From NCBI GenBank assembly GCA_029204225.1, contig CM055113.1, positions 19,925,798 through 19,989,797 of the forward strand: a DNA stretch of 64,000 nt, read 5' to 3'. This stretch comes from Diphasiastrum complanatum (taxonomy: Eukaryota; Streptophyta; Lycopodiopsida; Lycopodiales; Lycopodiaceae). Shown here piece by piece: positions 23,237 through 34,833 of this stretch. The position numbers were made by a program, and so were the translations under genes. How positions within the stretch are numbered: position 1 is the stretch's first letter; the number at the start of each line of letters is the position of its first letter. Under the pieces are notes generated by a model. It was not told the DNA's origin, made no database searches, and saw only the letters and a list, made by a program, of their open reading frames with translations.

Positions 23237-26200
23237 GCAGAGTTAGGAGTTGTTAAAGCCCAACCCATTGCTTCAGGGATACTGGGCCTATGCATCATGG
23301 AACTATGTAGGAAGGCTCGAAATGCCTGACCACCCATTGTGACAAGTTCGTACACTCCCCCAATTGGTACAATTGGTACTGCAAGGTCTTTATGCTCAAA
23401 CTTTAATTCTAGCATAAGCATCCATGAGTCTCCCATGCACTTCGTATGAATTGATAATAGTCTTTATGCAATAACTCAAGTTCAATCATAGGCTTACTAC
23501 TTCCTTTATGAACTCTTTATGACACCCTAAGACTTTTTAGGATCCAAGATTCATGAGATCTTGTGATAGATGTACTACTCCAATGCTCCTATTTATTCTT
23601 CAGTGCTCAATATTCTCTCTATGACATCACTAGTTTCATGAGATCCACAATAGTTGCCTAAGCTCCATAATGTCCCTTGATATACCAATGAGATCGATAG
23701 TTCCTCTAATAGGTGCCATTTGGTGGTTCCTTCCGTTACCACATGGAATCCTTGCTCTTCCCATTTCCTTGCAATTTTCTAATGATCTTTTCACCTTTCA
23801 CTGGACCTCATAGAGTTTTCAGAATCACTCATGTTTCATTTGTTAGTGCTCAATATTATTCCCATGGACTTTCAAGGACTCACCTTTAGCCCCTCATTGA
23901 AACATAACTCCCATGAACTCAAGCCATTCTCCACAGTGATGCCATCAAATACATGTCTATTAATGTATATTACATGATTAGAAGTTGAATAATAGTTTTT
24001 TTCTCTGCACTATGTAAAACGCTTTTAATATAAACTTTTTATCGAGTTGCTACAATTTGTTAGGGCTAAGTGGTGCCTTCTTGAAATTGCCAGGAAAGTG
24101 TGTGATATCTATTTTAAAGACTTGGTATTAATACTCACAAATCCACATTTGAATGTTGTTTGCAACTTTTTTTTGGCAAGTTTCATAATAAAAATGTGGA
24201 ACTCTGGTGATGATATCATGCTTTTGCATGGTAGCTTGATAGTAGGAAGAGAAAAGGTTTTTTCCATTGATCCTACAATGCCTATGTCATGGGGTTCCAA
24301 TAGGGACAAAATGTTTATCCATTAGTGTGTCAGAAAACTTCATAGATGATCTTCATCTTCCATTTCCTTCTATGGGTGCATCAACAATGGGAGAGGTAGT
24401 TGGCAATATTGCTATATGGTGTTATGTTGTTTTCCCCTTAGCTTTGATCCCATGAGTGGAAAATGTCGTAACAATCTACCAGAAGAAGCAATAGCCACGG
24501 TGGATATTGAAATTCGTAATCACAAAGCGAATATCAACCCAGTTCCCAAGATAGAAATAACAAGGATGAATCCAACTACGCGAACAAAAAAAAAAAAAAA
24601 GTGTTGGACTCCTTAAAATCAATCCAACTGGAACCAGATACAACGTCGACATCATAGATGGCAGGAAGTGCGAAGATTACATGTCGGGCTAAGATCAACA
24701 TGCTGAAGGAGGATTCCCGCCGAACACCAATTTAAGAGATGCCATTAACCTTCAAGAATTATACCTTGGACGACATGGTAATCATGATGCCGCAAGCACA
24801 AAGAGGACCTTATCAAAATCAGGAATCAGCGGAACAAGTCTTCGAAGGACCTACACGATCACAACCTATGAATCTAGTTGAGCCAAGTGAAGAAGAGAAG
24901 ATCATACATGTGGAAAAACAACTAACAACCACCCAATTCAAAAGGCTAGGGGTGGATGGAATATAGATGATAGGAGGGATGAAAGAAGCGATGGTGATGG
25001 ATGATGGAGCCGAAACTAGAATAACGATGGTAGGTGGAGGAATGGGAACGAAAGGAATAGAATTGATGACAACAATGGATGGTTGTGCGGAAATAGTAGT
25101 AGTGGAAGTAGAAGAGGTGGTATCAGGACGTGGTTGAGGGCTAACACATTGTCTTGTGGGAGGAGGGCTAGTGGAGGTGGAGGCGACGCCACACATATGT
25201 TTGATGGCAGTGAATTAGTTGCAGCGGAGTGAGTGGAGGTAGTAGCAGTGGAAGGGGGATAGAGGTTAGCGTGTGGAATGACAGTGGAAAGGATACTAGA
25301 ACGTTGGAAACCCCGAACCTTCTCTTCAAGGAGGGTACAAACAAGGTTGCACAAAATGGGCCCCTCGGTTGTGCGAGTTGGGTTTAATGGCCAACCTCAG
25401 TTTGTTGAGGACAAAGGTGCACCAATCATAGGGCACTACAGAGGGGTTAGGGAGTTCCATATAGGATTCCACGATTTGGCTCATGAGGTTAGATTGTATG
25501 CGCTCCTTGCGCAAGCTGGAAACGACTAGGAAATTATTTAGGAGATAGGTGGCGGATTGAACGATGGGGTTATTGATAGCCTCTATCAAATAACTATTGT
25601 TAGTATTTATCTGGGTGTCAGGACCGAGTGGAGCTAGAAACAGTTGGATGAGAGCAGGGGCACTACGATGAGAGGATTTTTGGCGGTTAACAAACCAGAA
25701 TTGTTGCAAAGAGATATTTGTGCCCATTGGAGAATTGGAAAAAAACTTTAAGAATGTTTGAATCTCATAGAATTCAAATTGTACATTCAATATTTGAAAG
25801 ATATGTTTTATACTTTATCCTTCATGACATTATTATGCATGTGTATACCCAATTTCTATCAATATGATGATTAAAATTTTTATCTACTTATTGTCTATCA
25901 AGTTTTATGTTTGATTGTCTTGAAATTTAAAATTGAATGTAGATTGACTTAGTTGTTATAATATTTTAAAATCATATTTATATGATTTGTCTTGTTCTAT
26001 GATATTCACAAGGATTTATAACTTATAGGTTATGCTTGTCTCAAATATTGTTAATGCTGAAATCTCAAATATGTTGCACCTGACATTGGTCGTTCACAAA
26101 AAAGAGCCTTGTGCTTCATGTTTGCACGTAAATTTTTTGTTTAATATGTGGTTTTTATTTGTACTTGTTAAACTAATGTCAAGTACGGCATGAATCATGC

Positions 26201-26704
26201 ACTGATTGCAACAACAAAAAAACACATTGCACATACATTAACAAATTTTTCTTTTGTTTATGTTTTAGCCATCAATGTGAATTTGATTATACATTCATTA
26301 GTATACAAAGATTATACATTGTCAATCATAGTAAAATGAGTGATCAAATACAAATTGTCACAAATGTTGGATCACATGCACCTCAAAACCGATTGTGAAA
26401 CAATTGCAATTCAGTAAAAGTTTGTATCATAATTAATTAAGTCAACTAGTCAATAATCATTGGTTCCTTCACTTGAGGATGAATACGTGTGTGTACCTAG
26501 GCTCATAATAACATGATGATTAATTATTGTAATATGATTAATATTTTAATATTATATCTAAAAATTACATTTTGCAATTATGTCTAACAATTTTTATATC
26601 TTAAAACTTTTCACAAAGATCTATATATAGAAGACGAGTTTATCTAATATGATTATAGAAAAGAGAATATAACATCTACTAAATAGCTTCATTCATTGTA
26701 AATT
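23237..26704. other. Unclassified AT-rich region
   Basis: No LTR, PBS or known TE domain is recognised. Open stretches at 23182-23436 (-) and 24047-24325 (+) resemble nothing I know. An A-run of 16 bases at about 24585-24600 could be the tail of a retroposed sequence. One coherent minus-strand ORF remnant is listed separately at 24819-25790. Confidence 0.4.
24819..25790 (-). pseudogene. Unrecognised protein remnant (helical part then Ser/Thr/Pro-rich tail)
   Basis: Minus-strand reading from 25790 gives a 154-residue segment with mixed hydrophobic composition (FVNRQKSSHRSAPALIQLFL, then MELPNPSVVPYDWCTFVLNK). It ends near 25326, where another frame continues (LCNLVCTLLEEKVRGFQ) into a Ser/Thr/Pro-rich tail (PPPTRQCVSPQPRPDTTSST) to 24819. 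Two frame changes are needed. The layout, a compact N-terminal domain plus a low-complexity tail, occurs in plant transposon-associated proteins, but I cannot name the family. On the + strand the same DNA reads as Gly/Arg-rich and looks like a shadow. Confidence 0.3.
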
Positions 26705-27391
26705 TGTGAAGAATTGCCAAAAATTGGCAAATGTTGCTTGATCAAAAATCATGTAAAATATACATAAGTGGGTCCCACACATGTGAGGCCATGGAGCCAC
26801 GTGGGAAACCTATCGTAGTGTAGGTTAGATCAAGTCTAATGAGTTGTTCAAGTCAATTTGGTGGTGATTCCTAGTTTATAGGACTTACATCCTAGATTTA
26901 AGGTGAAAATTGACCAACTAGCCACCTACTTGACATGACTCTAGGAATGAGGCTAGAGTGGCAGATTAGGGCAAGAAAGCCAAGTTAACTTCCTTATTAC
27001 ATGCTAGAAATTCACCTAACTTTACAAAGTGACTTTTGCTATGTATTCCATCCTCCCATATTGAGGACTTAGATTATTTTTTGGAGCTCATTGGCAAGCT
27101 CGAGCTACTCCACATTGTACATTGAGTTTTTATGATCCAAATGCAATCAAAGTAATTTTTACTTCATTCTCTCTTTGTAGGATGTATTACAGCCTGTGGT
27201 TCACATGTTTGAACTTGAATTTCATCATTTGATCAATGCTTTATGATTGTTCTTGATTGTTAAGTGTCAAATTGCTATTCTAAATCAATTTGTGTGTCTA
27301 GTTTTTGCAATAGATTGATTAGCAAACACCCAATCACTCTTGTGGATCTTGTGTAGATCCATTTAGGGTCCTAAAGTACTGTACTTTCACA
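26705..27391 (+). repeat. 5' LTR of element F
   Basis: 687 bp, TGTGAAGAATTGCC...ACTTTCACA, followed by PBS TGGTATAAGAGCC (27392-27404). Length is almost that of the G LTRs (691 bp). The leader palindrome variant CACATGTGTG is at 27553-27562, 161 nt after the LTR end. Confidence 0.8.
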
Positions 27392-28123
27392 TGGTATAAG
27401 AGCCAAGTACAAGAGGCTATTGATTGATCAAATACAAATCCATTTTTAGCAAGTTTTGGTGCTAAAAAATAGAAATGTGATGGCGATTTTGAATCTATAC
27501 TTTGGGATGGGATTTGATCTCAAACTTGGTGAGGGTCAAAATCCGTACTGTCCACATGTGTGGGCACCTCTAAACCTACATTTAATGCTCAATGTACCTT
27601 TTATCCATAAAAATGAATTCTATTGAATCTTGACGTGGTTTTTTGGTGTTAATCCTAGGAAAAGCTACCAAGATCAAGTGCCATTGATTAGATTTGACTT
27701 AGTTTCATGAGATCTAATTAATCTAGGCTGAAAAAAAAGTCCTCTTAAAGTGATTTATAGGTCAAACCATCAAGAAGTGTGAGTGAGATTTAGCCATGTT
27801 TTTGTCCAAAAATGGTGAAAATTGATAGGATTTGATAAGTCTTTGATAACATCTCATCTAATCTTCATTTCATCTTTGTGAGGGAGTGTAAGAACTATGA
27901 CTAGAAGTCCAAAGATAGGGCGAGAAGTTAAATTTGAGGTAATCAAGACAAAGTGAAACCTTTGTGAGTTTCTAGTATCAGATCAAATTTAATTTTCTTG
28001 AAAGATATTGTGAATCAAGATCAAGGGGATCTTGCCACTTGTGTCTTTGTGAACATCAAGTGAGTTGCTAGAAATTTTGGAAAAGAGCTTAGGGAGGGCC
28101 AACAAGTACAAGTCATTAGGGAG

Positions 28124-28720
28124 ATGGGAACCATTGGTGAATTCCTTCTGGGATCTAATGAGAGGTTTAATTCTAAAAACTACTCAATATGGAAAGTGAG
28201 GATGGAGTCACTCTTAGTGCTCCAAAACCTCTTTGATATTGTCTTAGAAGAATAGGATGAGCCTCTTGGAGGACAAGAATTGGTTAGATACAAGAAAAAG
28301 GCAAGATTAGCACTTCATAGCATCAAAATAAATGTTAGTGATGACCTCTTGAAGGATATAGCATCTTGCACATCGGCCAAGGAAGCTTGGGATTCTTTAG
28401 AAGCTATATATGAATCCAACAACACTTCAAGAGTACTTATGCTAACAAACCAAATCTTACAAAGTATGAGGAGAAGTGATGAAAGTGAACAAGAAGAAGT
28501 GCTTAGGATCAAGTCTCTCAACAAAGAATTAGTTTCTAGTGGAGAGAAAATTATAGATGGTGAGCTTGTACAAGTGATCCTCAATAGCTTCGGAGATGAA
28601 TTCTCCAATTTGGCTGAAAATTTTGCCATCCAAGACACTTTGCCATCAATTGATAAGCTCCATAGTGTTCTAGTGACTAAAGAGTGTAGGATGTTCCATG
28701 CAAAATCTGAAAAAACTTAA
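28124..28720 (+). pseudogene. Gag of element F, truncated
   Basis: ATG at 28124 (MGTIGEFLLGSNERF, then NYSIWKVRMESLLVLQNLFD). A TAG at about 28253 interrupts it. The rest is open to 28718 and contains RYKKKARLALHSIKINVS and FAIQDTLPSIDKLHSVLV, close to the Gag of G. The copy ends before the zinc knuckle. Confidence 0.8.
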
Positions 28721-29493
28721 GGTTTCCACCCACAAAGCATCGTTAGCTTATGAACCGCAAACCGCACACTATCGCTACCACAACTGCATCACAACTTACA
28801 CAAACGACAACAACAACGAAGACCAACAGACCACAGATTGCAATAAACTACAAACCACAACTTCAAGGAAACAAAAGAAGATATTCGTAGGGAACCGCAA
28901 GTCAACTCCTACGGATAACGAGCGATGACCAAAGGCCAACCGCAATGATCATGGTTGCGATTGTAAAAGCACGGTCTTGAAGTTGGCACACTTTACATCC
29001 GCTCACTAGTATGTGAGACAAGCTGAATCAATCACACATCTGAAATTAGACACGAAGTGAAATAGATAGAAGCATTTATGCTAGCAAGCATTTACTCATC
29101 TATTCTATCCGTAAGGGATAGAGTTCTCTTGCGATAATGCATTGTGCAGTATGTCAAGAAGCACTCTAGGAATCACTAAACAGATTTTTATTATCTCTTG
29201 TCTATGACACATAATCTTTGAATGTGTTATGCCTATCAAATGTTCCTCCAATATCATCCGTAATTTGTTCTATTTGTTATTCCACATAAAGGGTTATCAT
29301 AATCATATAGGCAGAGGATCAGAAACTAATCACTACACCTTAGAAGAGGAAAGATCTTAATTAGCAGTAGTAGCTATAGTTAAGAATTCTACTCTATCTA
29401 AGTACATTAGGAATTTGCAAAAGCAGGACATTCCAGATAGCAAGATTATGTCTCTACTCTTCTATTTGAAAAACAGATTCCAACAGTAATATC
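28721..29493. other. Unclassified sequence between F and H
   Basis: Starts with a CA-rich stretch (ACCGCAAACCGCACAC type) unlike the flanks. No domain is recognised. It lies between the broken end of F and the start of the H LTR. Confidence 0.4.
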
Positions 29494-30576
29494 TAATGGG
29501 GCAAGGGAGATAGAAGAACTTGAACGGAGAAGAGAGCAGCAATATTACAGAACAACTCTCCCATTACAATTAGTTGCTAGATGCAAAAACAGTCTAATAG
29601 AAAGCTTATGCTAAATATAATCACAGCTTCAAGTGTTCTAATTGCCCAACATGATCTTAAAAATTAATTCATACTCACAAAAATGAGAGTACAGTCCACC
29701 GAAGAGATTAGAAATGGTTTGTGTGTAGTATTACTGAAAAATGGATTCAATGTGAAGTTTAGTTCTGAAATAGATGGAAAGAGCAGTATGATATCACGGA
29801 TTCCTCAAGCATCAAAGATATGCATCATCTGATCAGAAACTGAGGAGTCATAGATGTCCGTATTATGATCAGAGTGAGTAAACAAGCATGATCAAACAAC
29901 GATAAAGTGTATTCAATCACAACAAGCATTCATCTACGTTATACATAGATAGAAAAGCTGGTTGTTGCTATATTACATTGAAGCACAATCGAATAGCAAT
30001 TACATCCAAAATGGCGGCGTAACTAGGAGGCTCAAAATCATACATCTCATGGACAGAATGTGTCAAGTAATCTGTGCTGGGATGATCTATTTATAGATTG
30101 CATCCATGTATTAACTACATTAAATGTTTGTCACCTAATTAGGTAAGCCATTGTACTTGGAAGTATATGTCTTTTGTGACAACTATACATAGTGTATACT
30201 GTCAACGAATAGAAAATATTGACGTGGACAAGGACGTCACAAATTCTCTCACTTCGCATTTTACGTGAAGTGGTTTTCTCTCACTTCACAAATTTCGAGA
30301 AGTGGCTAGGAACATTCCTCGTTCAAAATAGACGACCTTCGACATTTTCTCTCTCTTCGAGATTTTGCGAAAAGGCCGAAGGTGCCCTTATAGAAGGGCG
30401 AAGTGCCCTCAAAAAGGTGAAAGTGCCCTTAAAAAGACGAAGGTGCTTTTAAAATAGATTAACTCATGAAAATAGATGACCTTCGAGAATTTTCTCTCTC
30501 TTCACATTTTTTGAGAAAATGTGAAAAAGTCGAAGGTGTTAATGAAGTCCAGAATGATTGAGGTGTATACCTCTCA
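29494..30576 (-). repeat. 3' LTR of element H
   Basis: Left end TAATGGGGCAAGG matches TGATGGGACAAAGG at 38105 (terminal TG decayed to TA). Matches the 5' LTR pieces up to about 30173; the remainder has no second copy because the 5' LTR is truncated. The right boundary (CTCTCA at 30576) is a guess from terminal dinucleotides. Confidence 0.6.
30331..30540. repeat. Direct and inverted repeats in the U3 of the H LTR
   Basis: Two copies of a segment, 30331-30384 and 30475-30540, begin GA(C/T)GACCTTCGA and end TCGAAGGTG or CCGAAGGTG, so each can fold on itself. Between them, 30378-30450 holds about four imperfect units of GAAGGTGCCCTTAAAAAG. Confidence 0.7.
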
Positions 30577-30638
30577 GGAACTGTCCAAGTCCGTGAGGAT
30601 CCGCGGACATTTGGTTGACTAGGATGCGATGATGCTTC

Positions 30639-32086
30639 TTATTGAATTTCTCCAGATCTGCTCGAGCTAGCTTGGTCTGGTCTGATGACAGGTACTATCG
30701 ACTGCTCGGCCTCTGTAGATGTAGCTGCAAGTTCTGTAGAAGAAACATTATCGTTGGAGGATTCCACGCTACGTAAAATAGGATGAAATGACATAGCATC
30801 GTTTATCGATGGTTGTTTCAAATCATAGTATGTATGTTCTTGAAATATTACATCTCTAGAGACAAATACTACATTGGTGGATGGATCATAAACTTTATAA
30901 GCTTTATGTTCATCAAGATAGACAATGAAAATACATTTATTTGTCCTATGATCCAGCTTCTTCCTAAGATGTTTAGGATTGTGAAAAAAACATATACAAC
31001 TAAAGATTCTTAAATGGCTGACACTAGGCTTGTGACCATGCCAAACTTCATAAGGAGTTTTGTTGTTGGCGGCTTTGGTGCTGATTCTGTTCTGCACGTA
31101 ACAAGGTGTGGTAGTAGCTTTTGCCTAGAACTTCACAGGTCGGTGTGCTTTATGTAGCATGGATCTGGCTGAGTTGAGAAGAGTTTGATTCTTCCTTTCT
31201 GCAGTCCCTTTTTGTTGAGGTGAATAGGAAGTGGTGAACTGTCTTCTAATACCATGGTCAGCCATGTAGTCGGACATCTCGTTAGAGAGGTATTCGCCGC
31301 CACCATCAGTTCGAAGTGCCTTCACTTTTGTAGACGTTTGTGTCTCGGCCATGGCCTTGAATCTCTTGAAACATTCAAAGGCTTCAGATTTGTGCTTAAT
31401 TAACATGACTGAGACCATCTAGAATAATCATCGATGAAAGTGATAAAATAGATTGCATCTCCTAAGGACAGAGTTGGCATTGGACTACAGAGATCGCTAT
31501 GTACAAGATCCAATACATGCTTTGTTTTGATGGAATGTGATTTAGGAAACTTGCTTCTAGAGTATTTGCCATAGACGCATGATTCACAAAAGAAAGATTT
31601 CCTATCTAATGAAGAAGGAAAATACAATCCATCAACTAAGTTATTGCGATGCATATAGGAAAGTGATCTTGTATTCATATGTCCAAATCGACTATGCCAC
31701 AAAATAGCCGCTATCCTTTACATTTTCATTAGAGATACTAGCTAATGCAACTAAATTAGAGAGTACGTAAAGATTTTTGACTCTAGTGCATGTAGTCGAG
31801 TAGTATCTTCCTCGAATATTGTACACTACTCAAATGAGAAAGTAATAGTGTAGCCCTCATCAATTATCTTAGAGACTGATAACAGTTTCTTTGATAGCTG
31901 AGGAACGTGAAGGACGTTGGGAACACAAATAGATAGATCGTTGTTGAATGTGATCTTGACTGTTCCTTTGCCTTCAACGCGTATGGTGCTTGAATCTCTG
32001 GGGTAGATGAATTTATCTCTGCTGTAAGCTACATACTCGGTAAACCATTCCTTGCAAGAGGCCATGTGTTGGGTAGCGCTGTTGTC
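30639..32086 (-). pseudogene. Protease and integrase part of element H
   Basis: The protease region reads DSWYLDNSATQHM across the E insertion (DSGAT decayed to DNSAT), then IRVEGKGTVKI and LLSVSKIIDEG. The integrase has LWHSRFGHMNT, CESCVYGK, VLDLVHSDLCSPM, FIDDYSRW, RTDGGGEYLSNEMSDYMADH and PQQKGTAERKNQTLLNSAR. Its C-terminal part (KTPYEVWHGHKPSVSHLRIF) ends at 30639. Three frames are needed. No RT follows. The TSD caggt separates this from the Gag-side half at 37311. Confidence 0.82.
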
Positions 32087-32091
32087 CAGGT

Positions 32092-32934
32092 TGTGCAAAA
32101 AGTACAAAAAGGACCAAGATTGGATCCTAATTTGATCCTCAAGAGGGATTGGTTGTCAGATTACTTGATCTATCAATCTACTTCAGATTAAGATCAATCT
32201 ACTTTAGATTAAGATCAATCTAGATCAATTCTAGACACAAAATCCTAACAAGAACAATCATTAATTGAAGGTAAGTGTAATTTATGGTTTCACACATGTG
32301 GAACACTGTTTGAGTACCGACTCCAACCTGAAAATCAAGTACACATTGATAGAACCTCAAAACAATCAAAACAAATGTAGACAAATGGAGAGAATCACTC
32401 AAAATTGCTTCCAAAATCAAGATTGGTGTCTCACATTGATTATGGCCAAATGTGGCTCTATATATACAATAAGTGAGATCTTGTGGTACTGATCATCCCT
32501 ATGATCCCACATGTGTGAAGGTGCTTTGTCATATGACAATTCATCATGCAAAACTGACACTTGGACAAAACCTTCTATTTTGAGCACTTTTGGTCCATTT
32601 TCCTTCTATATGGAGATCTACTTGGAAATCTTCTAGAAGTCAAAATTCGTCTACTTCAGCTTATTCCACACATGTGAGATGTCCTCTACACATGGGATGT
32701 GACACCTAACCAAAGGATGTGGCTCATGCAAGCAATAGATTGCTACCATGTGTCATATGTCTAGAAAACTAGTTTTTGGCCTTTTTAGCCACTAGAACTT
32801 GAATTAAATCGTATGTACAACCTATATGATTATGGTACATGACAAGTACACTATTTTCACACGTGGAAACAGGCTCCACACATGTGTAATCATCCTATAT
32901 ACATGATTTTTGGCCTCTACCAAGCTTATTTTTC
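32092..32934 (-). repeat. 3' LTR of element E (terminus deleted)
   Basis: Matches 36479-37310 but ends at AAGCTTATTTTTCA and runs directly into CTCAAAAATCTAG; the GCATTTTTCACA terminus and the adjoining GAGGAG tract seen in C are missing. A 20-bp stretch (CTACTTYAGATTAAGATCAA) is duplicated at about 32177-32218. Confidence 0.85.
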
Positions 32935-33025
32935 ACCTCAAAAATCTAGCTTGATGGAAAACATGATGATCTTGAACTTGACTCCATGGGCTGAATTGGT
33001 ATTTGCTGGTTCAAAAGGTCTAAAA

Positions 33026-34833
33026 TCACCATATCCATGATAGTGCTTCTTTGATGTTGACATCTTTGATGAGCTTGAGAGCTTTGCACCATCCTAGCAT
33101 CTTTGAAATTGATTCCTTCCAAATTTCATGTAGATGCTTGACTTTGAGGCTTGCTCCTTCTTCATGTGCATGCTCCTCCATGAGAAAATAAAGATTTCTT
33201 CTTGAATTGTTAGGATCACAAAGATTTAACATCATGTTACCATGATCTAGAGAATTAGACTTATCCAAATTGGCCAGACTATGCATGCTATAATAACAAA
33301 GTGTTTGCATCATATCTTCATGCTTGTTTACCATGCTAATCTCAGATCCAATGAGGTTAAATGCTTCATTATGGAGATAAGTGTCTTTAGAAGATGATTC
33401 ACTTACTCTCATAAAGAGTGTACAATTTGCCTCAATACAAATTTTCAATCTATGAGTGAACAAATCACTTTTGCTTTTACATGACTCAAGAGCATACATT
33501 TGATGAAATAACCATTTTCTTTCTAATTGATTTAAAATCAATTTCAACCTTTTAAGAACATCATCTATGTTCTCAAGAGAGACTTCATACTCAACTAGTA
33601 TGGCTTTACTCCAATTTTGAGATGCAATGATCTCACTAAAGCAAATTGATTTATCAAATGACATAAGAGAAGTAAGTATGAGATGTATACCACATGAAAT
33701 ATGCTCCTCTTTCCCTTGAAATGTGAGCCACATGTAATCAGCCATATTTCTTGAGTTTCTTTTTGGAATCACAACTTGAGAAGGTCTCTCCTCCTCAATC
33801 CTTGGCACACTTGGACCTTGAGATGATTCTTTAAGATCCTCTTCATGGTGCTCCTTCTTGATGGAAATCTGAGACCTCCATGTCTCATAATGATCACAAC
33901 AACTATGACCACACAATATGCACTTCCTATGATTATTAAAATTACTTATGCTAGAAACATAAGTCCAAAAATCACCACAACTTGGCATGATTTTTCTAAT
34001 ATTGAAATAAAAGGCATTTCCATCTCAATAAGGCTAACTACTTGCTTATGGATATAAGTGTCCACTTTGGATGCTTCACTTATTCTCATAAGAAGTTTAC
34101 AACTTGCCTTTAAGATTGAAAACTTACAATTTTCATCTTTATGAATGAACACATCATTCATGATCTTATTGAAACCAAAAGATCCTACATTATGAAGATA
34201 TTTCCATTTCCTTGACTTTATAACTAATGTAAGCTTACAAGGAAAACATATTTTGCTATCTTTTAAGGCATCACACTCAACTAGTATTGCCTTAATCCAC
34301 CTTTGAGATACAAAAATCTCTTCAAAGCAAAATGGTTCTTCATAAGTTGACATGAGAGCATAAATGAAACTATTTTCATTTTTTGATTGCTCCTTATTCT
34401 TGATTGATTTCTCTTGGATAATAACAATAAGTTTGAACTTGTCCAAAGTTACAAGCAAGATACTTTCCAAGGACATAAAATAAATCCAAGTTACTTTCAT
34501 GAAAGTGACATCTATCTTTGCATCTTGAACCAAACAATGCACTTCCAAATGAAAATTTTTAAAAGATTCAACATGTGTTGTGCTGGACTCTTGAAGACAA
34601 ATCTTGCAAGTCCTTGTGAGACTCCAAGCCTCATTCACCTTTCCACAAATGAAACACCTTTCCTTGGACTTGTCCTCCTTGTATTTGCATTTTGAACTTG
34701 AAGCTCCATCCTTCACCTCGGCCCCCTTGATTTGGTTCTCCTTGGATGGATTGGTCTTCTTTTTGTAGCATCTTGAGAGAATATATCCTCCCTTGCCACA
34801 AAGGTTGCACTTAGGATCCTTTCTTTCCTTCAA
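33026..34833 (-). pseudogene. ORF of element E: zinc knuckle, Cys cluster, duplicated RT-like module
   Basis: Homologous to the C ORF throughout. The start ATG of C is lost here in a 10-11 bp deletion at about 34846, so the frame opens only at GILLKERKD. The knuckle CNLCGKGGYILSRC again has Tyr for His. The second Cys cluster is uninterrupted (CFICGKVNEAW...TCKICLQES). Repeat 1 is open to about 33990, where a small deletion shifts the frame. Repeat 2 (ICFSEIIASQNWSKAILVEY, RKWLFHQMYALESC, SKDTYLHNEAFNLI) then continues in a second frame to 33026, about 60 codons beyond the C stop, ending KEALSWIW. C and E have different lesions, so the parent ORF was probably open over its full length. Confidence 0.75.

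Larger units (their letters stand above)
26705..28720 (+). mobile_element. 5' part of copia-type element F
   Basis: LTR, PBS, leader and gag only; protease and pol are missing. The LTR and leader are alignable in blocks with element G (for example CCTTATTACATGCT and GGGCAAGAAAG), so F and G are subfamilies of one lineage. The right edge at about 28720 is an abrupt change to unrelated sequence. Confidence 0.8.

Noticed and set aside
30219-30452. 77-codon plus-strand ORF
   Set aside because: It spans the hairpin repeats of the H LTR and simply reads through them.
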